DNA of 53,831 nucleotides from Bacillota bacterium (GTDB lineage: Bacteria; Bacillota; Clostridia; Peptostreptococcales; Anaerovoracaceae), in NCBI GenBank assembly GCA_016293805.1, contig JAEDDI010000006.1, positions 1 through 53,831 of the forward strand. The letters are read 5' to 3'. Each line of letters opens with the position of its first letter. The stretch's first letter is position 1. This document shows, piece after piece, positions 33,477 to 41,609 of this stretch. The notes below the pieces were generated by a model. It saw nothing but the letters and a program-made list of their open reading frames with translations, was not told where the DNA came from and searched no databases. The position numbers and the translations under genes are program-made.

Positions 33477-35129
33477 TTATTTAGGCTTGTATGAGCTCTT
33501 GAGATCTACTATTCTGTTGAATACCTTTCTGTCTTCAGTTGTAAGTTCGCTGTCCGCGATATAGTATCCATGTCTGAAGAACTGGAACCTCTCTCCCGGC
33601 TGTGCATCAGTTATTGATTTTTCTGCATAGCACTTCTTGATTTCAACAGAACTGTCATTGAGGACATTATTGCCATCTTCATCAGGTATCATAAGATAGC
33701 TGTAGTTTCTTACCTCAATCTCAACTGCATCTTCTGCATTTACCCAGTGAATCGTTCCCTTCACCTTGCGCGAGTCCGCTCCCGGTGTTCCGCTTTTTGT
33801 ATCCGGGTCATATGTGCATAACAGTTCCCTGATTGAACCGTCTCCATTCTTTATAACTTCATTACATGTAATGAAGTATGCCCCCTTGAACCTTACCTCA
33901 TTTCCCGGATAAAGCCTGAAATACTTCTTCGCAGGAACTTCCATGAAATCCGCTCCGTCAATGTACAGTTCTCTTGAGAAAGTAACCTTGCGGCTTCCCT
34001 TCTCCGGAACTTCTCTGGAGTTTTCGATTTCGCACTCCTCAGTCTGCCCCTCAGGATAGTTTGTAATAACCACCTTGATCGGATCCTCTATAACATTGCG
34101 AGATTCAACTTTTGCCTTAAGATCTTCTCTGATGCAGTGCTCAAGTAGAGAAATCTCAACTGTTGAATTTGCTTTAGCAACACCTATTCTCTCGCAGAAA
34201 TCTCTGATTGCCTCAGGAGTATATCCCCTTCTTCTGAGGCCTGCAACAGTCGGCATCCTCGGGTCATCCCATCCATCGACAACACCGTCATCAACCAGAG
34301 CCTTAAGGTATCTCTTGCTCATCACCGTGTTTGTCAGGTTGAGCCTTGCAAACTCAATCTGCTGCGGCGGATTAGGCCATTCAAGTTCCTGAAGAACCCA
34401 GTCATAAAGCGGTCTGTGATCCTCAAATTCAAGTGTGCATATCGAATGTGTGATTCCTTCGATTGCATCCTCTATCGGATGAGCAAAATCATACATAGGA
34501 TAAATACACCATCTGTCACCTGTATTATGGTGAGAAGTGTGCGCTATTCTGTAAATAACAGGGTCTCTCATATTAATGTTTGGAGATGCCATGTCTATCT
34601 TCGCTCTGAGAACCTTCTCTCCGTCAGCATATCTGCCTGCCTTCATCTCTTCAAAAAGAGCAAGATTCTCTTCGATGCTTCTGTTCCTGTAAGGACTCTC
34701 TTTTCCCGGTTCCTTCAGTGTCCCTCTGAACTCTCTAATCTGATCGGCATTAAGATCACATACAAAAGCTTTGCCTTTCTTTATCAGAGCAACAGCGCAT
34801 TCGTACATTCTGTCAAAATACTCTGATGCCCAGAGTCTCTTGTCCCAGCTGAAACCAAGCCACTTGACATCTGACTCGATTGCATCAACATATTCCACAT
34901 CTTCCTTGACCGGATTAGTATCATCATATCTGAGATTGCATTTTCCTCCGTACTTCTGAGCTGTTGTAAAGTTCAGACATATCGACTTGGCATGTCCAAT
35001 ATGAAGGTAACCGTTTGGTTCCGGCGGGAATCTTGTATAAACGCTTTGAACCTTACCTGATTCAAGATCTCTGTCTATGATATTATGGATAAAATTATTG
35101 CTGTTTTCCATTTCCTTTATTTCTGCCAT
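33477..35129 (-). CDS. glnS: Glutaminyl-tRNA synthetase
   Basis: GlnRS charges tRNA-Gln directly. The 550-residue class I enzyme has RFPPEPNGYLHIGHAKSICLNF with the HIGH motif near residue 40, LRYDDTNPVKEDVEYV, and VMSKRYLKALVDDG with the KMSKS-type loop reading MSKR. DFCERIGVAKANSTVEISLLEHCIREDL and the two beta-barrel anticodon domains (LYIDGADFMEVPAKKYFRLYPG) are of GlnRS, not GluRS, type. Most Firmicutes lack GlnRS and amidate Glu-tRNA-Gln with GatCAB, so presence here is notable though known in some Clostridia. GAGGAG lies nine bases before the ATG. Extended -10 TGATATAAT lies upstream. Confidence 0.94.
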   Translation of the reverse strand: MAEIKEMENSNNFIHNIIDRDLESGKVQSVYTRFPPEPNGYLHIGHAKSICLNFTTAQKYGGKCNLRYDDTNPVKEDVEYVDAIESDVKWLGFSWDKRLWASEYFDRMYECAVALIKKGKAFVCDLNADQIREFRGTLKEPGKESPYRNRSIEENLALFEEMKAGRYADGEKVLRAKIDMASPNINMRDPVIYRIAHTSHHNTGDRWCIYPMYDFAHPIEDAIEGITHSICTLEFEDHRPLYDWVLQELEWPNPPQQIEFARLNLTNTVMSKRYLKALVDDGVVDGWDDPRMPTVAGLRRRGYTPEAIRDFCERIGVAKANSTVEISLLEHCIREDLKAKVESRNVIEDPIKVVITNYPEGQTEECEIENSREVPEKGSRKVTFSRELYIDGADFMEVPAKKYFRLYPGNEVRFKGAYFITCNEVIKNGDGSIRELLCTYDPDTKSGTPGADSRKVKGTIHWVNAEDAVEIEVRNYSYLMIPDEDGNNVLNDSSVEIKKCYAEKSITDAQPGERFQFFRHGYYIADSELTTEDRKVFNRIVDLKSSYKPK

Positions 35130-35314
35130 TTTATCTGTCTCCTCTTATTACTTTGACACGCCCTATTATATCACAACCGTGCAAGAAATATAGACCAGAT
35201 GAAAAAAATTACTAACTTGCGTCTAAATGAACACGATTTTTTTGCGCATTTCAAACAAACCCCGAAATTCTGCTGTAATTCGCAAATATATCGGTTTAAT
35301 TTCAAATCATAACA
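35130..35314. other. Spacer upstream of glnS
   Basis: The glnS promoter is marked by TGATATAAT on the minus strand (TATAAT is the complement of 35165-35170), an extended -10 without a clear -35. No T-box (no specifier stem or TGGNACC block) is visible. The rest is AT-rich with no feature I can support. Confidence 0.4.
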
Positions 35315-35437
35315 TTGACTGATTCAATATTTCTGGGATATGATGAAATCGTATTCGGGATATACTCGATTACTACCCTTTACTAAATCACAATTATAAA
35401 CAAACTAAAGCAAAAAGAGCCGCGACGGCTCTTTTTG
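35315..35437 (+). ncRNA. Possible small transcript with its own promoter and terminator
   Basis: TTGACT (35315-35320), 18 bases, TATGAT (35339-35344) form a plausible plus-strand promoter. About 85 bases later the strong bidirectional terminator at 35412-35437 follows, with no gene between. A small stem GTAT/ATAC (around 35351-35365) is the only clear fold. The unit may be a short RNA or a chance promoter. Confidence 0.3.
35412..35437. terminator. Bidirectional terminator after cysK
   Basis: AAAAAGAGCCG and CGGCTCTTTTT form a near-perfect stem with a CGA loop and T-runs on both strands. It ends the minus-strand cysK transcript. Confidence 0.88.
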
Positions 35438-35445
35438 TTTACCTG

Positions 35446-36366
35446 TCATATCACAGAAAGATATCTCTCACCTGTATCGGGAAGAAGGGCAACTACCGTT
35501 TTCCCTCTGAATTCTTCTCTTTTTGATATCTGTACAGCAGCCCAGTATGCCGCACCCGAAGTTATTCCTGCGAAAACACCCTCAACCTGCGCAAGCTTCC
35601 TCATGGCATCAAACGCATCATCATCAGATACGGTAATCACCTCATCGCATATGCTTCTGTCAAACACATCGGGAATAAAATTTGCACCTATTCCCTGAAG
35701 TCCGTGAGGACCTGACTTCCCCTCTGAAACAAGCGGTGAATCAGAGGGTTCAACCATCACAATATGTACATCCGGATTCATCTTCTTGAGGTATTTTCCT
35801 GTTCCTGTTACGGTTCCGCCTGTGCCCATACCTGCGACAAACACATCCACGGTTCCGTCTGTATCCTCCCATATTTCAGGGCCTGTGGTCTCCATATGGG
35901 CAATATAGTTTGCAGGATTCACAAACTGTCCTGCAATTATGGAATTATCATTCTCACTGTGCAGTTTTTCCGCCATGCTGACAGAACCCGCCATTCCCTC
36001 ACTGCCCGGAGTAAGCACGATTTCCGCGCCATATGCCTTAAGAAGCTTTCTTCTTTCGATGCTCATGGTATCCGGCATCACCATTACCGCTCTGTAGCCT
36101 CTCGAAGCAGCCACCATGGCAAGACCTACCCCCGTGTTTCCGCTGGTCGGCTCTATTATTGTACCGCCGGGCTTCAGTCTGCCTTCCTTCTCAGCCTCCT
36201 CTATCATCTTGAGCGCCGGCCTGTCCTTTGCGCTGCCGCCCGGGTTCATTCCCTCTATCTTGACAAGTATCTCCGCATCGGCACCGCAAAGACTGTTAAG
36301 CCTTGACGTATGAAGAAGCGGCGTATGCCCTATAATTTCCGTTATGCTTTCTTTAACATTTCTCAT
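35446..36366 (-). CDS. cysK: Cysteine synthase (O-acetylserine sulfhydrylase)
   Basis: The PLP enzyme makes cysteine from O-acetylserine and sulfide. The 306-residue protein contains EGMNPGGSAKDRPALKM with the Schiff-base lysine at 47, the phosphate/substrate loop TSGNTGVGLAMVAA, and GTGGTVTGTGKYLK. ERYLSVI near the C-terminus is the usual CysK end. Its ATG overlaps the stop of the upstream phosphatase gene as ATGA, so they are translated together. No serine acetyltransferase is in the window. Confidence 0.95.
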   Translation of the reverse strand: MRNVKESITEIIGHTPLLHTSRLNSLCGADAEILVKIEGMNPGGSAKDRPALKMIEEAEKEGRLKPGGTIIEPTSGNTGVGLAMVAASRGYRAVMVMPDTMSIERRKLLKAYGAEIVLTPGSEGMAGSVSMAEKLHSENDNSIIAGQFVNPANYIAHMETTGPEIWEDTDGTVDVFVAGMGTGGTVTGTGKYLKKMNPDVHIVMVEPSDSPLVSEGKSGPHGLQGIGANFIPDVFDRSICDEVITVSDDDAFDAMRKLAQVEGVFAGITSGAAYWAAVQISKREEFRGKTVVALLPDTGERYLSVI

Positions 36367-36989
36367 ATCTTCGTATACTCCGATATCCTTCCATCTTCCA
36401 TTTCTATCGTATATCCTCTTCCGGGATCAGGCAGCCAGCTCCAGTATCCGTTACCGAGTCCGTTTCCGAAAAACCTGCTCATGATACTGCATATTACCGC
36501 TCCATGAATAACTGCCAGCGAAACTGCATCCTTAGGCCTGTTCCTGAGCTTTATCATCTGAAGTTCATGATCTGTCAGCAGCATATCAAAGCCTTCAGTG
36601 ACTCTTTCGTAAAAAGTCCTCATGCTCTCGCCGCCCGGAACCTGTGAATCAAATGTTCTCGTCTCAAACCACTGCCTGTATTGCGGGTTCGCAGTCAGCT
36701 CCTCATGGCTTCTGCATTCAAAATCACCGCAGTCCCACTCTCTCAGCTTGTCAATTACAACTGAATCTCTGATGCCGTAAATGGTGTCAAGCGTCTGCGA
36801 CGTCCTCACAAGGCCTGATGTGAATATGAGAGTATCATCATCTATCTTCGGATATATTCCCTCTTCCTTAAGCTTCCTGAGGCCTTCATACCCCTCTTCT
36901 ATAAGGGGGATATCACTCCGTCCGTAATACCACTGCTTCTTATTCCCCTCTGTTATTCCATGACGAATGAGATGTATATATGACCTCAA
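36363..36989 (-). CDS. Histidine phosphatase (phosphoglycerate mutase-like) family protein
   Basis: The 208-residue protein starts RSYIHLIRHGITEGNKKQWYYGR with the RHG catalytic motif, followed by LIFTSGLVRTSQTLDTIYG and REWDCGDFECRSHEEL, and ends with VSLAVIHGAVICSIMSRFF carrying the second catalytic His. Substrate is unknown; small phosphoesters are typical. I choose TTG at 36989 because GAGGAGG lies six to seven bases before it and the TTG overlaps the upstream stop as TTGA; the in-frame ATG at 37040 would overlap the CpXC gene by 55 bases. Confidence 0.85.
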   Translation of the reverse strand: MRSYIHLIRHGITEGNKKQWYYGRSDIPLIEEGYEGLRKLKEEGIYPKIDDDTLIFTSGLVRTSQTLDTIYGIRDSVVIDKLREWDCGDFECRSHEELTANPQYRQWFETRTFDSQVPGGESMRTFYERVTEGFDMLLTDHELQMIKLRNRPKDAVSLAVIHGAVICSIMSRFFGNGLGNGYWSWLPDPGRGYTIEMEDGRISEYTKI

Positions 36990-37636
36990 GATATTCCTCC
37001 TCTTTTTTCCGCTTCGCTGTTCATTACTCCCATAGCCCATTCAAAATCAATCACTGTTTCGCTGTCTCTGCGAAGAGGAGCAAAATACCCGCCAAACTGT
37101 TTCTCAACAGACTCATAAACTTCCTTTGCCATCGGTGCCGCAGCAACCATTCTGCCACCGTTCATCATTATAATTCTCATTTCTCCGGTGCTTGTATCAA
37201 AAAGAACTTCTTCTATATTTGCAGTATTGTTTGCCTTGTAGAATTCATTTATGAATATCGCCTTGACAAGTTCAACAACTCTGTCGTCAAGTCCGGCATC
37301 AAATATCATCAGCTTCTCTATAAGGTCATTCTGATAATTCACAGTTCTCCTTATATATCCCGGCAAAGTTGCTCCAAGCTCATTCTGAACCGTATCATTG
37401 TCATCCTCCCTGACATAATATATCATAATCTGGTTGTCCGGTTCATGATACAGAAATGGATGATCTGCATTAATCACCTTGCCGCACTTGTCGCATACCA
37501 TCCTGAAATTCTGTTTTCTTCTTACTTTCTCCTTCATCTCCGGATTGTCAGCAGTATTGATAGTCTTCCACATTTCAAACTTCTGACTGTGTCCGCATTC
37601 AGGACATTTCAATATATTAATATAGCTGTCCGACAT
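36986..37636 (-). CDS. CpXC domain protein
   Basis: The 216-residue protein begins ILKCPECGHSQKFEMWKTIN and has CDKCGKVINADHPFLYHEPDNQ, two CPxC/CxxC zinc knuckles typical of the CpXC family, whose function is unknown. The rest is mixed alpha/beta without a recognised fold. It heads a three-gene operon with the phosphatase and cysK; AGGAGG lies five bases before the ATG. A sulfur or thiol-related role is possible from the cysK linkage but this is only inference. Confidence 0.75.
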   Translation of the reverse strand: MSDSYINILKCPECGHSQKFEMWKTINTADNPEMKEKVRRKQNFRMVCDKCGKVINADHPFLYHEPDNQIMIYYVREDDNDTVQNELGATLPGYIRRTVNYQNDLIEKLMIFDAGLDDRVVELVKAIFINEFYKANNTANIEEVLFDTSTGEMRIIMMNGGRMVAAAPMAKEVYESVEKQFGGYFAPLRRDSETVIDFEWAMGVMNSEAEKRGGIS

Positions 37637-37805
37637 AAAAGCCTCCTAAATTTCATCTTTAAGAACAATATTACTACAAATGCCGGATTACATCAACCGG
37701 TCAGAAAACACACTTAAACATTACTGATGCTTTCAGACATACCATACTGTATTAGAATTCAGCCAGCCAGTATGCTTAACCAGTTTACATGAATTCGCAC
37801 CACGC
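37637..37805. other. Spacer upstream of the CpXC gene
   Basis: About 170 bases hold the expected minus-strand promoter for the CpXC-phosphatase-cysK operon. I see no clear consensus pair, riboswitch or S-box/T-box element here. Confidence 0.3.
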
Positions 37806-37838
37806 AAAACAGACTGCACATATGCGCAGTCTGTTAAA
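37806..37838. terminator. Terminator after the DUF4003-like gene
   Basis: AACAGACTGC (37808-37817) and GCAGTCTGTT (37826-37835) form a strong stem. On the minus strand it is followed by TTTTGCG and on the plus strand by AAAATATTTCTTTTT, so it acts mainly on the minus strand. Confidence 0.75.
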
Positions 37839-37848
37839 ATATTTCTTT

Positions 37849-38811
37849 TTAGTCACAGATTGTAGAAGTTGCAACATCCGCAATCATATGTGTCACCATC
37901 ATAATCATCAGAATCTCTATTGCTGAATCGATGAACGATTCTCTGCCTTTATCTTCCCTTTCCATTCTCGTCCGAATAACCATAATGGCGGCATACATCC
38001 TGCGCGTTTCAGCACTTACTGCAAATGTTCCGAATCCCTTTTCTGTCTTAAGGTATTCATCTGCCATAATTATCTCATCTACAAAATCATCAGTATCGCC
38101 ATCAAGCGACGCAAGTATTCCAAGAGTCGCAGCCTCGATGCCTGTACCGAATCTGTGTCTGTTTTCTCTCAGCCCTTCGAAAATGTCTTCAGCACGCCTG
38201 CACGAAAGAATTACATCTCCACCACATAAAGCTATAATAAGGGCGAGAGCCTGCCTTGACCCTCCGCTTTTAAATGTTCTTCTGAGAATCTCATAACATG
38301 CATCCGTTTCAAGCTTCAGCCTGTCTTTGTCTCTGCAGGAAATAGCAAGCATTGCCGCAAGCGGTATGCTGCTTTCAGATGTGCTGAATCTTCTTACCTT
38401 CTTAAGACTCTCATAACCTTCAAGTGTTCTTGCCGCCACTTGGCTGCAGTCCTCAGAATCTATTCTGCCTGCAGTGAATACAGACGCTATCGCTCTGTAC
38501 ACACAGTCTGATTTTCTGCCTCTGTTCATAAGACCGTACAGCATTTCCACCTTTTGCAGGAAGCCTTTCGGATCGTCTGTTCTTGCCATATTACATATTA
38601 GAGGTATTCTGATTTCCTCCCTGAAAACGGATTCTCTCGGCAGAGTCTCCCTCAGAATATCCTCACATAAGGAAAGCCTTTCAATTTCGCCTTTCATATC
38701 TATTTCTGCATAGGCAAGCGACATCATGCTGCTGTCAAGCTTGTATCTTGACCTTATTATCTCCCTGTTTTCTGCAAATATATCGCAGTTTCTCCTAATC
38801 TCGTTATACAT
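37849..38811 (-). CDS. DUF4003-like helical protein
   Basis: The 320-residue protein is mostly helical with no signal peptide; VSADTR-type and SSIPLAAMLAISCRDKD segments and the start YNEIRRNCDIFAENREIIRSRYKLD resemble DUF4003 proteins, of unknown function. The last 20 residues (SAIEILMIMMVTHMIADVATS) are hydrophobic. It lies downstream of the EFR1 gene by three bases, with AAGGG seven bases before the ATG. It is the last gene of a run of poorly characterised genes from 41079 to 37849. Confidence 0.55.
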   Translation of the reverse strand: MYNEIRRNCDIFAENREIIRSRYKLDSSMMSLAYAEIDMKGEIERLSLCEDILRETLPRESVFREEIRIPLICNMARTDDPKGFLQKVEMLYGLMNRGRKSDCVYRAIASVFTAGRIDSEDCSQVAARTLEGYESLKKVRRFSTSESSIPLAAMLAISCRDKDRLKLETDACYEILRRTFKSGGSRQALALIIALCGGDVILSCRRAEDIFEGLRENRHRFGTGIEAATLGILASLDGDTDDFVDEIIMADEYLKTEKGFGTFAVSAETRRMYAAIMVIRTRMEREDKGRESFIDSAIEILMIMMVTHMIADVATSTICD

Positions 38812-38814
38812 ATT

Positions 38815-39564
38815 CTAACCCTTAGGACAGATATATCTCGGCTGTCCCTTGCTTTTCTTTCCATATTCAACGGCCTCCTCAGGGCATCTGCAGATACATG
38901 ACATGCAGTGTGTGCATTTTCTTCCCCATACAGGTCTGCCGTCCCTTATTTTAATATTCTTCATAACGCACTGCGCTTCGCACAGCCCGCATCCTGTACA
39001 TCTGTCGTCTGCAGCAAATCTGCCCGCATGAACAAACAGCGGATAAAACACCAGGTTCAATGCCGTCGACTTTATTATGTCTGCAGGTGTCACCTTCTGA
39101 CCTGCAAGACGTTTGCCTGTGCCGATCTTAAATGATATATCGTCAATACTTTTCTCAGCTCTTTCAATTATTGCAAGAGCTTCATCCTTTTCGGGAGCGC
39201 TGAACATTGCAATATAGTTCTCCGGCATAACAACTCCTGCACATCCCATATACTCCATATCACGAAGTCTGCAGACTTCTTTTATTTTTCTTCCTGCATC
39301 TCCCGTCTCACTTCCGCAGGTCAGAACAAAATATATCCTTCTGTTTCCTGTAAGAACAGCCCTGCCAATCCATTTCATCACAATTCTCGGCAGCTGCCAT
39401 GCGTAAGTGGGCGAAACAACCACCCATGGCTTTGCCGAGTTCATCTGACTGACATCGTTTTCCTTAAGCCTGTCAAAGAGATTCATGCAGTCATCGTGAA
39501 TCGCATCCGCTATTCTTCTTGCCACATATTCACTGTTTCCGGTTCCGCTGAAAAATATAACCAT
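38815..39564 (-). CDS. EFR1-type flavodoxin-ferredoxin fusion
   Basis: The 249-residue protein has an N-terminal flavodoxin-like domain (FFSGTGNSEYVARRIADAI, an FMN phosphate loop, and SPTYAWQLPRIVMKWI) and a C-terminal 2[4Fe-4S] ferredoxin domain with DRCTGCGLCEAQC and KCTHCMSCICRCP, each cluster motif complete. EFR1 proteins are presumed electron carriers of anaerobes; the partner is unknown. AAAGGG precedes the ATG. Upstream is a hypothetical gene 21 bases away, downstream the DUF4003-like gene. Confidence 0.88.
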   Translation of the reverse strand: MVIFFSGTGNSEYVARRIADAIHDDCMNLFDRLKENDVSQMNSAKPWVVVSPTYAWQLPRIVMKWIGRAVLTGNRRIYFVLTCGSETGDAGRKIKEVCRLRDMEYMGCAGVVMPENYIAMFSAPEKDEALAIIERAEKSIDDISFKIGTGKRLAGQKVTPADIIKSTALNLVFYPLFVHAGRFAADDRCTGCGLCEAQCVMKNIKIRDGRPVWGRKCTHCMSCICRCPEEAVEYGKKSKGQPRYICPKG

Positions 39565-39585
39565 AGTCCCTTTCCTTACTGTCCT

Positions 39586-40173
39586 TTAGACAAAATCCGG
39601 GAAATCCCCTTTGTTCCATCTGTCTTCTATGTGCTCCAGCGCGATTACCGGCCCCTGAGAATAACTCTCATCCGGAAAATCTCTTTCAAACCGCCTTGCT
39701 TCATCCATCAGAAAAGGAACATCAGAGGGATTACCTTTTACTCCGATAACCATGCATAAAAGAGATTTCATATTTTCACTTTTCACTTCACCGTAATTGT
39801 CTATAATCCACTTTCTTGCATCTGCTGCAGATCTGAGCAGATAATATGCAGCATGATTTGCGAACACCTCCTGCCGGCTGGATATGATTCTTTCTGCAAT
39901 ATCCTGAAATACCTCATCGTCAAATTCAAGAAGTTTCTTTCGGAGAATCATCTGAACATGGGAAGGTAAGCTCTTCCGCATCATTTTCACAAGCTGAGAA
40001 GGGGAAGCCTTCTCAATTTCCTTTGCCATTTCCAGCTCCTCTTCAGAAAGAGGATGCTTCTTCTCCACTTCATCCTCCGCTTCAGGTTTCATATATGCCG
40101 TATATATGATATCAGCTGTACATATGACGTATCTGTCTCTGTTATCCAGGAATTGTTCCAGTTGTTCCTTCAT
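39586..40173 (-). CDS. Hypothetical protein, helical (HEAT-like)
   Basis: I do not recognise this 195-residue acidic protein. It is predicted helical throughout, with amphipathic runs such as LVKMMRKSLPSHVQMILRK and DVFQDIAERIISSRQEV-like segments (visible as VFQDIAERIISSRQE). The layout of paired helices from residue 55 on suggests HEAT/TPR-like packing, which is inference. No signal peptide or membrane segment. Ribosome site GAAGGA lies nine bases before the ATG. It is preceded by a small membrane protein gene three bases away. Confidence 0.65.
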   Translation of the reverse strand: MKEQLEQFLDNRDRYVICTADIIYTAYMKPEAEDEVEKKHPLSEEELEMAKEIEKASPSQLVKMMRKSLPSHVQMILRKKLLEFDDEVFQDIAERIISSRQEVFANHAAYYLLRSAADARKWIIDNYGEVKSENMKSLLCMVIGVKGNPSDVPFLMDEARRFERDFPDESYSQGPVIALEHIEDRWNKGDFPDFV

Positions 40174-40176
40174 AGC

Positions 40177-40617
40177 CTATTTCCTTCTAACTTTCTTTTT
40201 ATTCTTATCCCTGACAGTGCTGAATACAAGCATTACAATCAGGATAATCAGCATTCCATAAAGCCAGTATGTATTTACAAACTCGTTTACAGCCGGTATC
40301 TTTGCAAGAAAAGCTGACCCAAGTATGAATGCCGATACAATTACTGCGGCTGCAGCTATAAAGCCTTTTTTTCCTTTTCTTGTGAACAGTCCCGATGCAT
40401 ATTTTATTACCCTGCCTTCCTCTGCAATGAAATACTCTGTCAGTTTTCCGGGTTTATATACACTCTTGTACTCTAACAGTTTCTCAAGTGCATCATCAAG
40501 ACTGTCTGTTTCATATTCAGTAATCCATTCTTCAGATGAAACATTCTCTGCAGCGAGGCCCTGATATACCTCTGTTGAAATTACATCACTTCTTGATGCT
40601 GAACATATTCTGTACAT
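40177..40617 (-). CDS. Hypothetical small membrane protein
   Basis: This 146-residue protein is unknown to me. A soluble N-terminal half (about residues 1-80) is followed by two membrane helices, GFIAAAAVIVSAFILGSAFL and TYWLYGMLIILIVMLVF, and a very basic tail (DKNKKKVRRK). Start: TAAATG with the preceding gene, and GAGGAAG just upstream. It sits between the DUF1232 gene and the helical hypothetical gene, so all are likely co-transcribed. Confidence 0.65.
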   Translation of the reverse strand: MYRICSASRSDVISTEVYQGLAAENVSSEEWITEYETDSLDDALEKLLEYKSVYKPGKLTEYFIAEEGRVIKYASGLFTRKGKKGFIAAAAVIVSAFILGSAFLAKIPAVNEFVNTYWLYGMLIILIVMLVFSTVRDKNKKKVRRK

Positions 40618-41079
40618 TTATTCTTCCTCTATATAATCCGCGTCAGCAGCCCCCGCCGCCGATGCCTCAAGTATCTCCTCATCACGAGCTGTCTGCCACG
40701 CCTTAAACTGCATGAGATCTTCATGTATCAGCCTAATAGAAAGAGCGGCAACACCAATATCATCTGCAAAGCCCATCATTGGAATCATATCCGGTATCAG
40801 ATCGAAGGGCGTTACAAAATACAGGACAGCAGCAACGGCAATAATGGTGGCGCCAACCGGAATTTCCGTATATTCCTTTCTGACATATGCTTTTATCATC
40901 TCTGCCATTATTACAATGTCCGCAAGACCCGTACCTACTGCCGGCACTGTTTTAAGTTTCTTCTCCAGGTTTTCAAGAAGACTGTTTATCTTCGCATCGT
41001 CATCCAGTATTCTTTTTGCCTTCTCCTTATATTCATAAAAAGCCGCTTCTATTTTTTTCTTGGATATTTTCTGTTCCAT
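40618..41079 (-). CDS. YkvA-like DUF1232 membrane protein
   Basis: The 153-residue protein contains the DUF1232 core: a helical N-terminal half, then AAVLYFVTPFDLIPDMIPMMGFADDIGVAALSIR (seen as YFVTPFDLIPDMIP and GFADDIGVA). DUF1232 proteins are small, two-helix membrane proteins of unknown role. The start at 41079 follows GGAGG by six bases; the more distant in-frame ATG at 41109 lacks a ribosome site and would overlap the promoter zone. It heads the minus-strand run ending at 37849. Confidence 0.85.
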   Translation of the reverse strand: MEQKISKKKIEAAFYEYKEKAKRILDDDAKINSLLENLEKKLKTVPAVGTGLADIVIMAEMIKAYVRKEYTEIPVGATIIAVAAVLYFVTPFDLIPDMIPMMGFADDIGVAALSIRLIHEDLMQFKAWQTARDEEILEASAAGAADADYIEEE

Positions 41080-41196
41080 ATCCATCCTCCATATTAAATG
41101 ATAATTCAATTATATACCAGATTAAGGTGTATAAACAATTAATTTTATTCTTTCCAACAGGAAGAAGGGGATATATAATGAGAATGGAGGTGCAGT
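41080..41196. promoter_or_regulatory. Divergent promoter region between DUF1232 and HTH genes
   Basis: Minus strand: TTGTTT, 18 bases, TATAAT (TATAAT complement near 41109-41114) for the DUF1232 run. Plus strand: a TATAAT at 41174-41179 with a short leader before GGAGG of the HTH gene; its -35 is weak. Confidence 0.5.
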
Positions 41197-41373
41197 ATGG
41201 AAATAAAGACAATACGCAGACAGAAGCATATTACTCTTGATATGATGTCGTACAGATCGGGAATATCCGTCGAACGCTATCTTGAAATTGAGAACAGTAA
41301 CGCAGCTCCTACTGATATTGAACTGCGCAAAATTGCAGTAGCTTTAGGTGTTAAACCGGACGAACTAGAATAA
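41197..41373 (+). CDS. Small HTH (XRE/Cro-like) protein
   Basis: A 58-residue frame too short for normal gene calling: MEIKTIRRQKHITLDMMSYR...SVERYLEIENSNAAPTDIE...LRKIAVALGVKPDELE. The pattern of a first helix, a turn (ITLDMMSYRSGIS), and RKIAVALGVKPDEL is that of a single XRE-type helix-turn-helix without an extra domain. GGAGG lies six bases before the ATG. It precedes a 63-residue gene by 21 bases with its own AGGAGG site, so the pair is an operon. Role unknown; an autoregulator or antitoxin is possible. Confidence 0.75.
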   Translation: MEIKTIRRQKHITLDMMSYRSGISVERYLEIENSNAAPTDIELRKIAVALGVKPDELE

Positions 41374-41394
41374 TTATATAATACAGGAGGCTCT

Positions 41395-41586
41395 ATGTTT
41401 TCAGGATTATCAACAAATGAACTCATCTCAATGGTAAACAGAGGCAGCAGGGAAGACAAGGATTATGCCGCAGGATATGCGCAGGCACTAATCGACCTGT
41501 TCAGAGAAGGAATAATAGATGTTTCCCTTGCATCAGCCAGACTGAATATTTCAGAGGATGCAGTAAAACTGCTTGCTGAAAAGTAA
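41395..41586 (+). CDS. Small hypothetical helical protein, partner of the HTH gene
   Basis: The 63-residue protein (MFSGLSTNELISMVNRGSRE..., ending SARLNISEDAVKLLAEK) is unrecognised. It has two to three predicted helices; the end IDVSLASARLNISEDAVKLLAE may be a helix-turn-helix-like element. AGGAGG lies six bases before the ATG. A strong terminator at 41585-41609 follows at once, closing a compact two-gene unit. Confidence 0.7.
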   Translation: MFSGLSTNELISMVNRGSREDKDYAAGYAQALIDLFREGIIDVSLASARLNISEDAVKLLAEK

Positions 41587-41609
41587 AACCGCCCGCAGGC
41601 GGTTTTTTT
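41585..41609. terminator. Bidirectional terminator after the 63-aa gene and LUD gene
   Basis: AACCGCC and GGCGGTT around CGCA, with seven T on the plus strand and AAAA/TTTT on the minus. The stops of both convergent genes lie at or near the stem. Confidence 0.88.

Noticed and set aside
35130..35314. T-box leader upstream of glnS
   Set aside because: No specifier hairpin, no TGGNACC bulge and no terminator/antiterminator pair could be found.
35340..35399. 19-codon frame starting at ATG 35340
   Set aside because: Its ATG overlaps the -10 hexamer and it has no ribosome site.
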